Shown here in pieces: positions 44,817 through 53,636 of a stretch of 57,339 bases of DNA (position 1 is the stretch's first letter; each line of letters opens with the position of its first letter). The position numbers and the translations under genes are program-made. The notes under the pieces are model-generated. The model searched no databases. It saw only the letters and a list, made by a program, of their open reading frames with translations, and was not told the origin of the DNA. Source of the stretch: an uncultured Aquimarina sp. (GTDB lineage: Bacteria; Bacteroidota; Bacteroidia; Flavobacteriales; Flavobacteriaceae); assembly GCA_937951135.1 (NCBI GenBank), contig CALFCI010000071.1:1-57339 (forward strand), written 5' to 3'.

Positions 44817-45977
44817 TTAAACTTCATTTTTTTGTTTTGCTTTATACCATCTTTCAGGTATTTCTTGATTACAAGCCTTTTCATAATCATCATAGGTGCA
44901 AGGTAATAACGTATTTCTTTGCAATTTATTATTCCCAGAGGCGACAAACGGAATCTCAATCCACCACCGGTCTGTTACTGCACTCTTATAAAAGGATAAT
45001 ATTTCATCCCCTACAGGCACATTGTAATGTAATATATTACTTTCATCTTTAACAGTCACTTCATCTGATCGATATGCCACGCCTTCTATAAAATACCAAA
45101 TAATCTGCGCTACTATAGCTTTCATATTTGGGGATTTACTGTATTTTTCATATTCAAAAATACCAAACGTTTTGACCTTATCACTAATGCCTGCATACCT
45201 AGAAACTGCACATATTTCCCGAGTATTAAACCCATTTGGGGCGTACTCACCTTCATGATCCCCTAGCGTTTCTAACGCTCCTAAATCCATGACCACTATA
45301 TCGGCATCTCGCATCACAGGCTCCACAATTGTAACATCTGAAACTACCGTTCCTAAACGATAGGCGTCAAAGTACAACTTTTCTATCAAATCTACCTCCT
45401 CTTGAGCGTTAAAATATGCCTGATAACCGATATTACTGTAATTAAATAGGTTATAAGGCTTATTTATGATGATTTTTCCTACAAAAGAGGTGTTTGTTAT
45501 CGGAAGTGACGAATTTCCCAAATCAAATTTAGGGTCAACATTAACAAGATTAACCATTCTATCCAATACATCGAATGCTCTATATTGAGGGTATACCAAA
45601 TCCTGACTTCCTCCAATAAGAATAGGAATACAATTTTTGCGCAACAACTCCATCATCACTTCTTGCACCAAAAAATAAGTATCACTAACTTGATCTCCCG
45701 CATGGATATCTCCTAAATCCGCAATAGTAACCGACCAATTACCCGTATACAAACTGTACAAAGATTTTCGGATACCATCAAAATTGAATGCTGGATTTTC
45801 TAAGGTTCCATTTCTACACTCTAGCACACCTAGTAGTGCTATCGTTACTCCTTCTAGTTCTGGAACTCCGTATGAAGCTGTATGTATTCTTATATTTTTA
45901 CCTAAAGTTTGATCTGGCAATACTGCTACCGCTTCTACGAGATCATTATGTACTGGTGATAAAAATTCAAGCGCCAT
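44817..45977 (-). CDS. Arginase-fold protein lacking metal ligands (likely pseudoenzyme), linked to the gld operon
   Basis: About 386 residues from MALEFLSPVHND, starting one base after the topA stop; a longer frame reaches into the Lys-rich topA tail and is an artefact. The ureohydrolase fold is recognisable (VTIALLGVLE, ILIGGSQD, VDPKFDL, VVMDLGALE), but the manganese ligands are degraded: the His of GGxH is Gln, DAHxD is DPKFD, and DxDxxDP is DLGALET. Automatic annotation as formimidoylglutamase or arginase would therefore be doubtful. Conserved placement before gldK hints at a role linked to gliding/secretion; that is inference. Confidence 0.85.
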   Translation of the reverse strand: MALEFLSPVHNDLVEAVAVLPDQTLGKNIRIHTASYGVPELEGVTIALLGVLECRNGTLENPAFNFDGIRKSLYSLYTGNWSVTIADLGDIHAGDQVSDTYFLVQEVMMELLRKNCIPILIGGSQDLVYPQYRAFDVLDRMVNLVNVDPKFDLGNSSLPITNTSFVGKIIINKPYNLFNYSNIGYQAYFNAQEEVDLIEKLYFDAYRLGTVVSDVTIVEPVMRDADIVVMDLGALETLGDHEGEYAPNGFNTREICAVSRYAGISDKVKTFGIFEYEKYSKSPNMKAIVAQIIWYFIEGVAYRSDEVTVKDESNILHYNVPVGDEILSFYKSAVTDRWWIEIPFVASGNNKLQRNTLLPCTYDDYEKACNQEIPERWYKAKQKNEV

Positions 45978-45978
45978 A

Positions 45979-48513
45979 TTATTTCTTTTTGGTCGTTGCC
46001 TTTTTAGTAGTCGTCTTTTTGGTCGTTGCCTTTTTCGTAGTTGTCTTTTTTGCTCTAGTTTTCTTTTTAGGAGCATTCTTTTCAATTAATGCTTCTACTT
46101 TTTCTAAGGTTAATTTTGTCGCATCTACGGTTTTTGGCAATTCTATTTTTATTTTTCCTTTAATAATATTACTCCTACCCCATCGCGCTTTTTCGACACG
46201 AATTCCTTCTGCTTCCCAATTATGAAGCACTTTATCAATTTCTTTCTGCTTTTTATCTTCAATCAGCGTAATAAGGTCTTGGTCTGAAAGGTTATCAAAA
46301 TCATATTTTTTATTGACATTAATAAACATCCCATTCCATTTGATAAAAGGGCCAAATCTTCCTGTACCTTTTTGCACTGGTAAATCTTCATACACATATA
46401 TCGGAGCGTCTGCTTTCTCTTTAGCATCAATTAACTCCTCTGCTCTTTCTAAAGTGACATCTAATGGATCTTCACCCTTTTCTAAAGAAACAAACTTTTC
46501 TCCAAAACGGATATAAGGTCCAAATCGACCATTACTTACGATCACTGATTCTCCTTTATACACACCTAACTCTTTAGGCAATTGAAATAAATCTAAAGCT
46601 TGCTCAAAAGTAATTCCGCTTAGTGTTTGTCCTGGGCTTAAACTTGCAAACAAAGGTTTCTCTTCATCTTCTACAGATCCAACCTGAACCATTGGTCCAA
46701 ATTTACCCAAACGCACACTTACAGGTTTTCCACTTTCTGGATGTTTTCCTAAAATACGCTCTCCTACTTCGCGCTCCGCATTTTCCGAAACATCTTCTAC
46801 AATAGGATGAAATTCTTTATAAAAATCACCCATAACATGAGTCCAATCTTCATTTCCTTCAGCAATGTCATCAAAATCCTGTTCTACTTTTGCCGTGAAA
46901 TTATAATCCAATACCGCAGAAAAATGGTTGACTAAAAAGTCATTTACCACCATTCCTACATCGGTAGGAATCAATTTTCCTTTATCACTACCTACTTTTT
47001 CTAAAAGTTCTTTTTCCTGAACGTTGTCTCCAGAAAGTCGCATTTGAATGTAATTTCGCTCTTCTCCTTCTTTAGCACCCTTCTCTACATACTTTCTATT
47101 TTGTATCGTAGATATTGTTGGGGCATAAGTAGAAGGACGTCCAATACCTAGTTCTTCTAATTTTTTTACTAATGCAGCTTCAGAATAGCGACTAGGCGGC
47201 CGCGTAAAACGCTCTGTTGCTGAAATATATTTATGAAATAAAGCTTCCTTTACTTTCATTGCTGGCAAGATCCCTTCTTGTTCTTCATCTTCATCATCAC
47301 TTCCTTCCAAGTATACTTTTAGAAATCCTTCAAACTTTATCACCTCTCCATTAGCATTAAACTGATCATTATGGGTATTGGCTTGAATTTTTACTTGGGT
47401 ACGTTCTAATTTCGCATCACTCATTTGAGATGCAATAGCGCGTTTCCAAATCAATTCATATAACCGTTGCTGATCTGGATCTATATTAACTGTATGTCTA
47501 GAAAAATCTGTTGGACGAATCGCTTCGTGTGCCTCTTGAGCTCCTTTTGCTTTTCCTTTATATTGTCTTTGCTCACTATACTCCTGTCCATACGCAGCAA
47601 TAATTTCTGCCTTTGCTCCTTTTTGAGCTTCACCAGATAGATTTACACTATCTGTTCTCATATAGGTAATCAATCCAGCTTCATACAAGCGTTGTGCTAG
47701 TGTCATTGTCTTCGTTACCGAATTGTACAACTTTCGAGAAGCCTCTTGTTGTAAGGTCGAAGTTGTAAACGGTGGTGCTGGTGATTTTTTAGCTGGTTTT
47801 GTAGTTAAGTCAGCGACTTGAAACGTCGCACCCACATTTTGATTTAAAAAAGCTTCTGCTTCTTTCTTCGTTTTGATGTTTTTTGGAAGTTTTGCCTTAA
47901 ATGACTTTCCATCTTTATTTGAAAACTCTGCATCAATTCGATAAGACCCTAAAGGTTTGAACCCTAAAACATCCCGCTCACGCTCCACAATTAACCGCAC
48001 GGATACCGACTGAACTCTACCTGCCGACAACCCTCCTTTTACCTTTCGCCATAATACTGGAGACAATTCATACCCTACTAATCGATCCAAAACTCTTCTG
48101 GCTTGTTGAGCATTAACTAGATTATAATCGATCTTACGCGGATTTTCGATTGCTTTTAAAATTGCCTTTTTCGTAATTTCATGAAAAACAATCCTACGCG
48201 TTTTGGATTCTTCTAAACCTAATTCTTCTGCTAGATGCCAAGCGATCGCTTCTCCCTCTCGATCCTCATCACTTGCTAACCATACCATTTCTGCTTTTTT
48301 GGATAAGCTCTTTAATTTCTTAACGATATCTTTCTTATCCGCCGAAACGACATACTTGGGTTTAAAGTTTCCTTCAACATCCACACCTAACTCCTTGGAA
48401 GGTAAATCTGCAATATGCCCAAAACTGGACGCTACTGTATATTCTTTTCCTAGAAACTTTTCTATCGTCTTAGCCTTTGCAGGTGACTCTACAATCACTA
48501 AATTCTTAGCCAT
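45979..48513 (-). CDS. topA: DNA topoisomerase I (type IA)
   Basis: An 844-residue protein. The TOPRIM domain is at the N-terminus (VIVESPAKAKTIEKFLG, then SDEDREGEAIAW), the catalytic Tyr284 is in ITYMRTDSVNLS, and GGLSAGRVQS and SRYSEAALVKKLEELGIGRPSTYAP are typical. C-terminal repeat domains replace the zinc fingers, ending in a Lys-Thr-rich tail (about residues 817-844) encoded by a short tandem repeat. It relaxes negative supercoils. A minus-strand TACTTTTG element (48534-48541) lies 21 bases upstream. Confidence 0.96.
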   Translation of the reverse strand: MAKNLVIVESPAKAKTIEKFLGKEYTVASSFGHIADLPSKELGVDVEGNFKPKYVVSADKKDIVKKLKSLSKKAEMVWLASDEDREGEAIAWHLAEELGLEESKTRRIVFHEITKKAILKAIENPRKIDYNLVNAQQARRVLDRLVGYELSPVLWRKVKGGLSAGRVQSVSVRLIVERERDVLGFKPLGSYRIDAEFSNKDGKSFKAKLPKNIKTKKEAEAFLNQNVGATFQVADLTTKPAKKSPAPPFTTSTLQQEASRKLYNSVTKTMTLAQRLYEAGLITYMRTDSVNLSGEAQKGAKAEIIAAYGQEYSEQRQYKGKAKGAQEAHEAIRPTDFSRHTVNIDPDQQRLYELIWKRAIASQMSDAKLERTQVKIQANTHNDQFNANGEVIKFEGFLKVYLEGSDDEDEEQEGILPAMKVKEALFHKYISATERFTRPPSRYSEAALVKKLEELGIGRPSTYAPTISTIQNRKYVEKGAKEGEERNYIQMRLSGDNVQEKELLEKVGSDKGKLIPTDVGMVVNDFLVNHFSAVLDYNFTAKVEQDFDDIAEGNEDWTHVMGDFYKEFHPIVEDVSENAEREVGERILGKHPESGKPVSVRLGKFGPMVQVGSVEDEEKPLFASLSPGQTLSGITFEQALDLFQLPKELGVYKGESVIVSNGRFGPYIRFGEKFVSLEKGEDPLDVTLERAEELIDAKEKADAPIYVYEDLPVQKGTGRFGPFIKWNGMFINVNKKYDFDNLSDQDLITLIEDKKQKEIDKVLHNWEAEGIRVEKARWGRSNIIKGKIKIELPKTVDATKLTLEKVEALIEKNAPKKKTRAKKTTTKKATTKKTTTKKATTKKK

Positions 48514-48533
48514 ATTGGTTATTTTTGAGAGGA

Positions 48534-48541
48534 CAAAAGTA
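48534..48541 (-). promoter_or_regulatory. -7 element for topA
   Basis: The minus strand reads TACTTTTG, matching TAnnTTTG, 21 bases upstream of the topA start. It could drive topA and the arginase-like gene. Confidence 0.5.
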
Positions 48542-48611
48542 TAGGAATTTTTTAATATTAATATTTTTCTTTAACTTTTTTGAAATAAAAATAAATAAAA
48601 CAAGCGTTTTA

Positions 48612-49023
48612 TCATGATTCTATCAAAGAAATATCATCAAAATCAGCCTTCGAATCTTCGTCATCAAAACCAATAGCATCTTTGTATAAATAATACATAG
48701 GTATATGTACAAAAGAAACTGTAGCAAAAACACCTATACAACACATCGCCATTCCTACGGTTTGCGCTAACATAGATGAAAATATGATAAGTCCAAAAGC
48801 GGTTAGCCAAAGTTTATTACCCAAATTCAAACTAGATTTCACTAAATCTGTAACGCTTAATTCTGGATTGAATGCGAGGAAACATAATAGCCATTCCAAG
48901 CAATACATGCACCAATCCTTCTGACCATACTTTTTTAAAGAGTTCTATACTTTTACTAAAAATAGTACCAAAATCAACTGGCTTACTATTTTCTATCTTT
49001 TCATGAAGGGTATTCGTGTTCAT
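48612..49023 (-). pseudogene. Frameshifted or internally deleted membrane-protein gene
   Basis: Two overlapping frames on the minus strand read like one protein. The first (49023-48832) gives MNTNTLHEKIENSKPVDFG and a helix VHVLLGMAIMF, then turns into implausible basic residues. The second (48908-48612) becomes protein-like at LAFNPELSVTDL and continues with two hydrophobic helices and an acidic tail. The switch lies near 48870. Related flavobacterial proteins with this start seem longer between these parts, so a deletion with frame change is likely. A sequencing error is the alternative. Confidence 0.6.
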
Positions 49024-49140
49024 TAGCCTCTAAAATTATAATTTAAAACGCAAATATAGATATACCCTATTCTATACATCAGTATAACTTTATATTTAAG
49101 TACAGATTAACACTATTCTTTACAAATAAAACTCTGCCAC

Positions 49141-49172
49141 TTTGTCATAAAAGCTTATAAGCCGTATCTTTG
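49141..49172 (+). promoter_or_regulatory. Consensus promoter of the miaB operon
   Basis: TTTG (49141-49144) and TATCTTTG (49165-49172) are 20 bases apart, a perfect match to the Bacteroidota promoter TTTG-N(19-23)-TAnnTTTG. Expected start near 49178, giving a leader of about 130 bases. Confidence 0.78.
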
Positions 49173-49178
49173 CATCTT

Positions 49179-49204
49179 ATTTGACTACTATTTTGTAGTC
49201 AAAT
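49179..49204 (+). promoter_or_regulatory. Perfect hairpin at the predicted 5' end of the miaB transcript
   Basis: ATTTGACTAC and GTAGTCAAAT form a 10-bp stem with loop TATTTT exactly where transcription should begin. It overlaps the first bases of a 97-bp repeat. A 5'-protective stem-loop is one possibility. Confidence 0.6.
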
Positions 49205-49295
49205 ACCTCGGAGCAAGCTCACGAGACATCCAGCGGATACCTATTTTTTACATTTCGAGGCAAGCCTCGGAGAATTAAACTCCACAATGTGGATG
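49199..49295 (-). repeat. 97-bp dispersed palindromic repeat, copy D, in the miaB leader
   Basis: A nearly intact copy, inverted relative to A and B. It keeps the perfect CGAGGCAAGCCTCG hairpin and the TCCACAATGTGGA hairpin, and ends 12 bases before the miaB start codon. Confidence 0.85.
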
Positions 49296-49307
49296 AAATC
49301 ATGAATT

Positions 49308-50753
49308 ATGGAGAAAAGCATAGACGAAAGCGTCCAAGGGCAATCGCTACACTTAGATCAGAAAAAACAGAACACTCGAAAGCTTTTTATAGAAAGCTAT
49401 GGGTGTCAAATGAACTTTAGTGATAGTGAGGTTGTAGCGTCCATATTATCAAAAGAAGGATTTAATACCACTCCAAATTTAGAAGATGCTGATTTAGTAT
49501 TGGTAAACACCTGTTCTATTCGAGAAAAAGCAGAACTCACGGTGCGTAAGCGTTTAGAAAAATACAATGCCGTAAAAAAAATAAATCCTAAAATGAAAGT
49601 GGGCGTATTGGGCTGCATGGCAGAACGCTTAAAAGATAAGTTTCTAGACGAAGAAAAGATAGTAGATCTTGTTGTGGGTCCAGACGCTTATAAAGATTTG
49701 CCCAATCTAATTAAAGAAGTTGATGCAGGGCAAAATGCTGTAAATGTTATTTTATCCAAAGAAGAAACCTACGGTGACATCGCTCCAGTACGTTTGCAAA
49801 GTAATGGGGTCTCTGCCTTTGTATCGATTACGCGAGGGTGCGATAATATGTGCACATTTTGCGTAGTTCCGTTTACTCGAGGAAGAGAACGTAGTAGAGA
49901 ACCACAAAGTATTTTACATGAAATCGACGAATTAGTACAAACTAATTATAAAGAAATTACGTTATTAGGACAAAATGTAGACAGCTACCTTTGGTATGGT
50001 GGTGGTCTTAAAAAAGATTTTGACAAAGCCAGTGAATTTCAAAAAGCGACGGCTACAAACTTCGCCATGCTTTTAGAAATGGTAGCCGTGCGCTATCCTA
50101 AATTACGCATTCGATTCTCAACATCAAACCCTCAGGATATGACGTTGGATGTCATTGATGTAATGGCAAAACATATCAACATCTGCAAGCACATTCATTT
50201 ACCCATACAAAGCGGAAGTGATCGTATTTTGAAAAAAATGAACCGTTTACATACGCGCCAGGAATACCTAGATTTGATTACAAAAATTAAATTGCGAATT
50301 CCTGAATGTTCGATTACACAAGATATGATTATCGGGTTCCCTACAGAGACAGAGGAAGATCATCAAGACACACTATCTTTATTGGAAGCTGTAAAATATG
50401 AACATGGATACATGTATACGTATTCAGAAAGACCGGGCACTAGTGCTGGGCGTAACATGGATGATGATATCCCAGAAGCTACTAAAAAGCGACGATTAGC
50501 CGAGTTGATTATAGTGCAACGAAAACATTCCGAATTAAAACACCAAAGCTATATCGGACAAACCTTTGAAGTGCTAATCGAAAAAGAATCTAAAAAATCC
50601 GATCAACACTGGAGCGGAAGAACAACAAAAAATACGGTAGCCATATTTCCAAAAGAACAGTACGCTATTGGTGACTTTGTAATGGTAACTGTCGAAGACG
50701 CTACCAGTGCAACATTGATAGGAACAGCAATTGGATATGCTACTCAAAATTAA
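49308..50753 (+). CDS. miaB: tRNA-2-methylthio-N6-dimethylallyladenosine synthase
   Basis: A 481-residue radical-SAM methylthiotransferase. The N-terminal UPF0004 domain carries the cluster cysteines in GCQMNFSD, NTCSIREKAE and LGCMAER; the radical-SAM motif CDNMCTFC follows, and a TRAM domain closes the protein. It adds a methylthio group to i6A37 of tRNAs reading UNN codons. First gene of a conserved plus-strand series; the sigma-54 regulator starts 9 bases later. Confidence 0.96.
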   Translation: MEKSIDESVQGQSLHLDQKKQNTRKLFIESYGCQMNFSDSEVVASILSKEGFNTTPNLEDADLVLVNTCSIREKAELTVRKRLEKYNAVKKINPKMKVGVLGCMAERLKDKFLDEEKIVDLVVGPDAYKDLPNLIKEVDAGQNAVNVILSKEETYGDIAPVRLQSNGVSAFVSITRGCDNMCTFCVVPFTRGRERSREPQSILHEIDELVQTNYKEITLLGQNVDSYLWYGGGLKKDFDKASEFQKATATNFAMLLEMVAVRYPKLRIRFSTSNPQDMTLDVIDVMAKHINICKHIHLPIQSGSDRILKKMNRLHTRQEYLDLITKIKLRIPECSITQDMIIGFPTETEEDHQDTLSLLEAVKYEHGYMYTYSERPGTSAGRNMDDDIPEATKKRRLAELIIVQRKHSELKHQSYIGQTFEVLIEKESKKSDQHWSGRTTKNTVAIFPKEQYAIGDFVMVTVEDATSATLIGTAIGYATQN

Positions 50754-50762
50754 CATCAAACC

Positions 50763-52028
50763 ATGGAATCTATACAGGCAATAAAACAACGATTTGGAAT
50801 CATAGGAAATAACCCTAAACTCAATCGTGCAGTAGAAAAAGCTATTCAAGTAGCGCCTACAGACATTTCTGTATTAGTTACTGGTGAAAGTGGTGTAGGT
50901 AAAGAAAGTATTCCAAAAATCATACACTCTTTATCACATCGAAAACACGGTAAATCTATTGCGGTAAACTGTGGCGCAATACCTGAAGGCACTATAGACA
51001 GTGAGTTATTCGGTCATGAAAAAGGTGCATTTACAGGAGCTACACAAACCCGAAGCGGTTATTTTGAAGTTGCCGATGGAGGCACCATTTTTTTAGATGA
51101 AGTTGGCGAGTTACCCCTAACTACACAAGTTAGACTATTACGTGTTCTAGAAAATGGAGAGTTTATCAAAGTAGGATCTTCCAAAATGCAAAAAACGGAT
51201 GTACGGATCGTCGCAGCGACCAATGTAAATATGTTTGAAGCTATTAAAAAAGGAAGGTTTAGAGAAGATCTATATTATCGATTGAGTACCGTAGAAATCT
51301 TATTGCCGCCCCTTAGGGAACGAAAAGAAGACATTCATTTACTCTTTAGGAAATTCTCCTCTGATTTTGCTACGAAATATAAAATGCCGACCATCCGATT
51401 AGAGGATACTGCTATTGCATTGTTAGAAAAATACCGTTGGAATGGTAATATTAGACAATTGCGCAACGTAGCAGAGCAAATTTCAGTCCTTGAACAAAAC
51501 AGAGGTATTGATGTCCCAACATTACACGGTTACCTACCCAATATAGGTACAAATTTACCCGCCATTATTTCAAAAGAGAAAAAAGAAAGTGACTTTAGTA
51601 ATGAAAGAGAGATTTTGTACAAAGTATTGTTTGACATGAAAGGGGATTTGAATGATCTCAAAAAACTTACTATGGAACTCATGCAGCATGGCGACTCTAA
51701 ACAAGTCCAAAAAGACAATGAAGGGTTGATTCAAAAAATATACAAAGAAGAAGAGGAAGATCTCCGTTTTGAAAGTACTGCGGCAAACGAACCTGCTGAA
51801 GTGCTTCAGATTAATGCTCCTCAATTACCTCCAAAAGAAAAAGAAGACGATAAATATCACTTTGCTGAAGAGATTGAAGAAGAAGAAACGCTTTCCCTTC
51901 ATGATAAAGAATTAGAACTGATCAAAAAATCTTTAGAGCGACATCGCGGCAAACGAAAAGCCGCTGCAGAGGAATTAGGCATTAGTGAACGTACATTATA
52001 CCGTAAAATAAAACAATATGATCTTTAA
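50763..52028 (+). CDS. Sigma-54-dependent transcriptional activator without receiver domain
   Basis: A 421-residue protein starting directly with the AAA+ domain: Walker A GESGVGKES (about residue 40), the sigma-54 contact loop GAFTGA, Walker B GGTIFLDEVGEL and an arginine-finger region FREDLYYRLS. An acidic linker of about 100 residues follows (EEEEDLRFES...EEIEEEET), then a Fis-type helix-turn-helix (GKRKAAAEELGISERTLYRKIKQY). With no input domain, activity must be set by level or by a partner. Tight linkage with miaB and lptE suggests envelope-related targets. Confidence 0.93.
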   Translation: MESIQAIKQRFGIIGNNPKLNRAVEKAIQVAPTDISVLVTGESGVGKESIPKIIHSLSHRKHGKSIAVNCGAIPEGTIDSELFGHEKGAFTGATQTRSGYFEVADGGTIFLDEVGELPLTTQVRLLRVLENGEFIKVGSSKMQKTDVRIVAATNVNMFEAIKKGRFREDLYYRLSTVEILLPPLRERKEDIHLLFRKFSSDFATKYKMPTIRLEDTAIALLEKYRWNGNIRQLRNVAEQISVLEQNRGIDVPTLHGYLPNIGTNLPAIISKEKKESDFSNEREILYKVLFDMKGDLNDLKKLTMELMQHGDSKQVQKDNEGLIQKIYKEEEEDLRFESTAANEPAEVLQINAPQLPPKEKEDDKYHFAEEIEEEETLSLHDKELELIKKSLERHRGKRKAAAEELGISERTLYRKIKQYDL

Positions 52029-52034
52029 AAATTT

Positions 52035-52055
52035 AGAATTCAGAATTCAGAATTC
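52035..52055 (+). repeat. Triple AGAATTC tandem repeat at the expected lptE start
   Basis: Three exact AGAATTC units lie immediately before the codons for KKLAVLLYVILL, where an ATG would be expected. The repeat may have displaced the original start codon. Confidence 0.8.
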
Positions 52056-52103
52056 TGTAAAAAGCTAGCAGTACTACTTTACGTTATATTACTTTGCGGC
52101 AGC

Positions 52104-52571
52104 ATGTCTTTGATCCAAGGGTGCGGCGCATATTCATTTACAGGAACTTCCATTGCTCCTGATGTGAAAACATTTCAAGTAAATTTTTTCCAAAATCAAT
52201 CTCCTATTGTAATTCCAGGTATCGATCAAACCTTTACCAATCAGTTACAAGATTTAATCCTAAATCAAACCAATTTAGATTTAGTCACCAATAGCGGGGA
52301 TCTTATTTATGAAGGAGAGATTGTACAATATTATATTGCACCAACATCTGCAACATCACAAAATACTGCTGCGCAAAATCGATTATCGATTGCCATAAAC
52401 CTTAGATTTTACGACACAAAAGATCCTACACAAGATCTAGAACAACGATTTTCGTTCTTCTTTGATTATCCTGCAGCACAATCTGAAAATGTTGCACGAG
52501 AGCAAGCTATAGAAGTTATTTATGAACGGATTACACAAGATATTTTTAATGCTACTTTAGCAAAGTGGTAA
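52104..52571 (+). CDS. lptE: LPS-assembly lipoprotein LptE
   Basis: At least 155 residues. SLIQGCGAYSFTGTSIAPDVKTFQVNFF is the typical Bacteroidota LptE start: a lipobox Cys followed by GAYSFTG. LptE plugs the LptD barrel and helps insert LPS into the outer membrane. The ATG given here leaves only six residues before the Cys. In-frame upstream codons (52059-52103) encode KKLAVLLYVILLCGS, a proper lipoprotein signal, but no ATG, GTG or TTG precedes it before the stop at 52026; the only candidates are rare starts such as ATT at 52038. The true start is therefore probably upstream and non-canonical. Confidence 0.9.
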   Translation: MSLIQGCGAYSFTGTSIAPDVKTFQVNFFQNQSPIVIPGIDQTFTNQLQDLILNQTNLDLVTNSGDLIYEGEIVQYYIAPTSATSQNTAAQNRLSIAINLRFYDTKDPTQDLEQRFSFFFDYPAAQSENVAREQAIEVIYERITQDIFNATLAKW

Positions 52572-52631
52572 ACCCTATAGAAATACTATAATTTACAACA
52601 CCCACTATTATAAAATTAAATATACCAAAAT

Positions 52632-53636
52632 ATGATTTTCACAAAAAGAATAAAACTATTTTTGATTTCATCAATTGCAATGTCATTTTTATTTGTGGCT
52701 TGTCATTCATATCATAACGTAGCGGATTCTTCTACAAACCTTGATCCGCAAAAAATACGCACATTACAACTAGGTGGCGGATCAAGTGGCATGGAGCAGC
52801 TTAACGATAGTACTTATGTAGTTGTATATGACCTCAAAAACTATGCAAAAGGAATTAGACTAGGCTTGGTTAATATCTCAGACGATGCTATCGTAGTGTC
52901 TCCAATTGAAATTGATGCTTGGGGTAAAGAAGGCATCTCAAGCGATCTAGAAAGTATATGTGCTATTCCAGGTAGAACAAATGAATTTCTAATTGCTGAA
53001 TCCGGAAACTGGAAAGGGAACTTTGGAAGAATATTTCATATTCAGTTAGCTATAAGTACACGCAAAGCAAAAGTTCTGAATAGCTTTAAACCTCCAATAC
53101 TAAAAGAAAACAACTCCGATATTGTAGGAGATCAATATGAAGCCATAGTTTGTTTAGCATATCGTGAACATGAAAAGATTATTATTTTAGGCGAAAGAGG
53201 AGGCTCTAAATATACCCCATCAGGAAGATTAAGATGGGGGATTTGGAATATTAAAAATAACACATTGACTATGAGCAAAGAAGGCTCTAATGGAGTGCCA
53301 GTAAACGCACCAGGGAACTGGTCTGATACGCAATTAAAAAGAAGCATTACTGATATTCATCTGGATAATAAAAGTACTATTTGGGCTTCAGCTTCTGAAG
53401 ATACAGGTGATGCGGGTCCTTTTTATTCTGTAATTTATAAATTAGGAAAGATCAATCCTATAAATACAGACCAACCTTTTACAGTTGATGATAAGCCTAG
53501 TTTAGGAAAAGAAATTCATGGGTTCAAAATAGAAGCATTGTCGGGTCGACAAAAAGGTATAAATTGCACACATTCTTTTGGCACAGAAGATGAAAATTAT
53601 GGTGGCGTATGGAGGCCTATACAAATAGACCTATAA
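52632..53636 (+). CDS. Lipoprotein of unknown function, beta-propeller-like
   Basis: A 334-residue protein with a lipoprotein signal (lipobox LFVAC, Cys24). Repeated strand patterns and the motif ISSDLESICAIPGRTNEFLIAESG, later FKIEALSG, resemble propellers of the esterase-like phytase or SdiA-regulated groups, without convincing active-site residues. It interrupts the conserved series lptE - TPR protein - secG and may be a lineage-specific insertion. Localisation at the outer membrane is inferred from the signal. Confidence 0.75.
   Translation: MIFTKRIKLFLISSIAMSFLFVACHSYHNVADSSTNLDPQKIRTLQLGGGSSGMEQLNDSTYVVVYDLKNYAKGIRLGLVNISDDAIVVSPIEIDAWGKEGISSDLESICAIPGRTNEFLIAESGNWKGNFGRIFHIQLAISTRKAKVLNSFKPPILKENNSDIVGDQYEAIVCLAYREHEKIIILGERGGSKYTPSGRLRWGIWNIKNNTLTMSKEGSNGVPVNAPGNWSDTQLKRSITDIHLDNKSTIWASASEDTGDAGPFYSVIYKLGKINPINTDQPFTVDDKPSLGKEIHGFKIEALSGRQKGINCTHSFGTEDENYGGVWRPIQIDL

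Noticed and set aside
45978..46085. N-terminal Lys-Arg-rich extension of the arginase-like protein
   Set aside because: It is an out-of-frame reading of the topA Lys-Thr tail repeat; the ATG right after the topA stop is the natural start.
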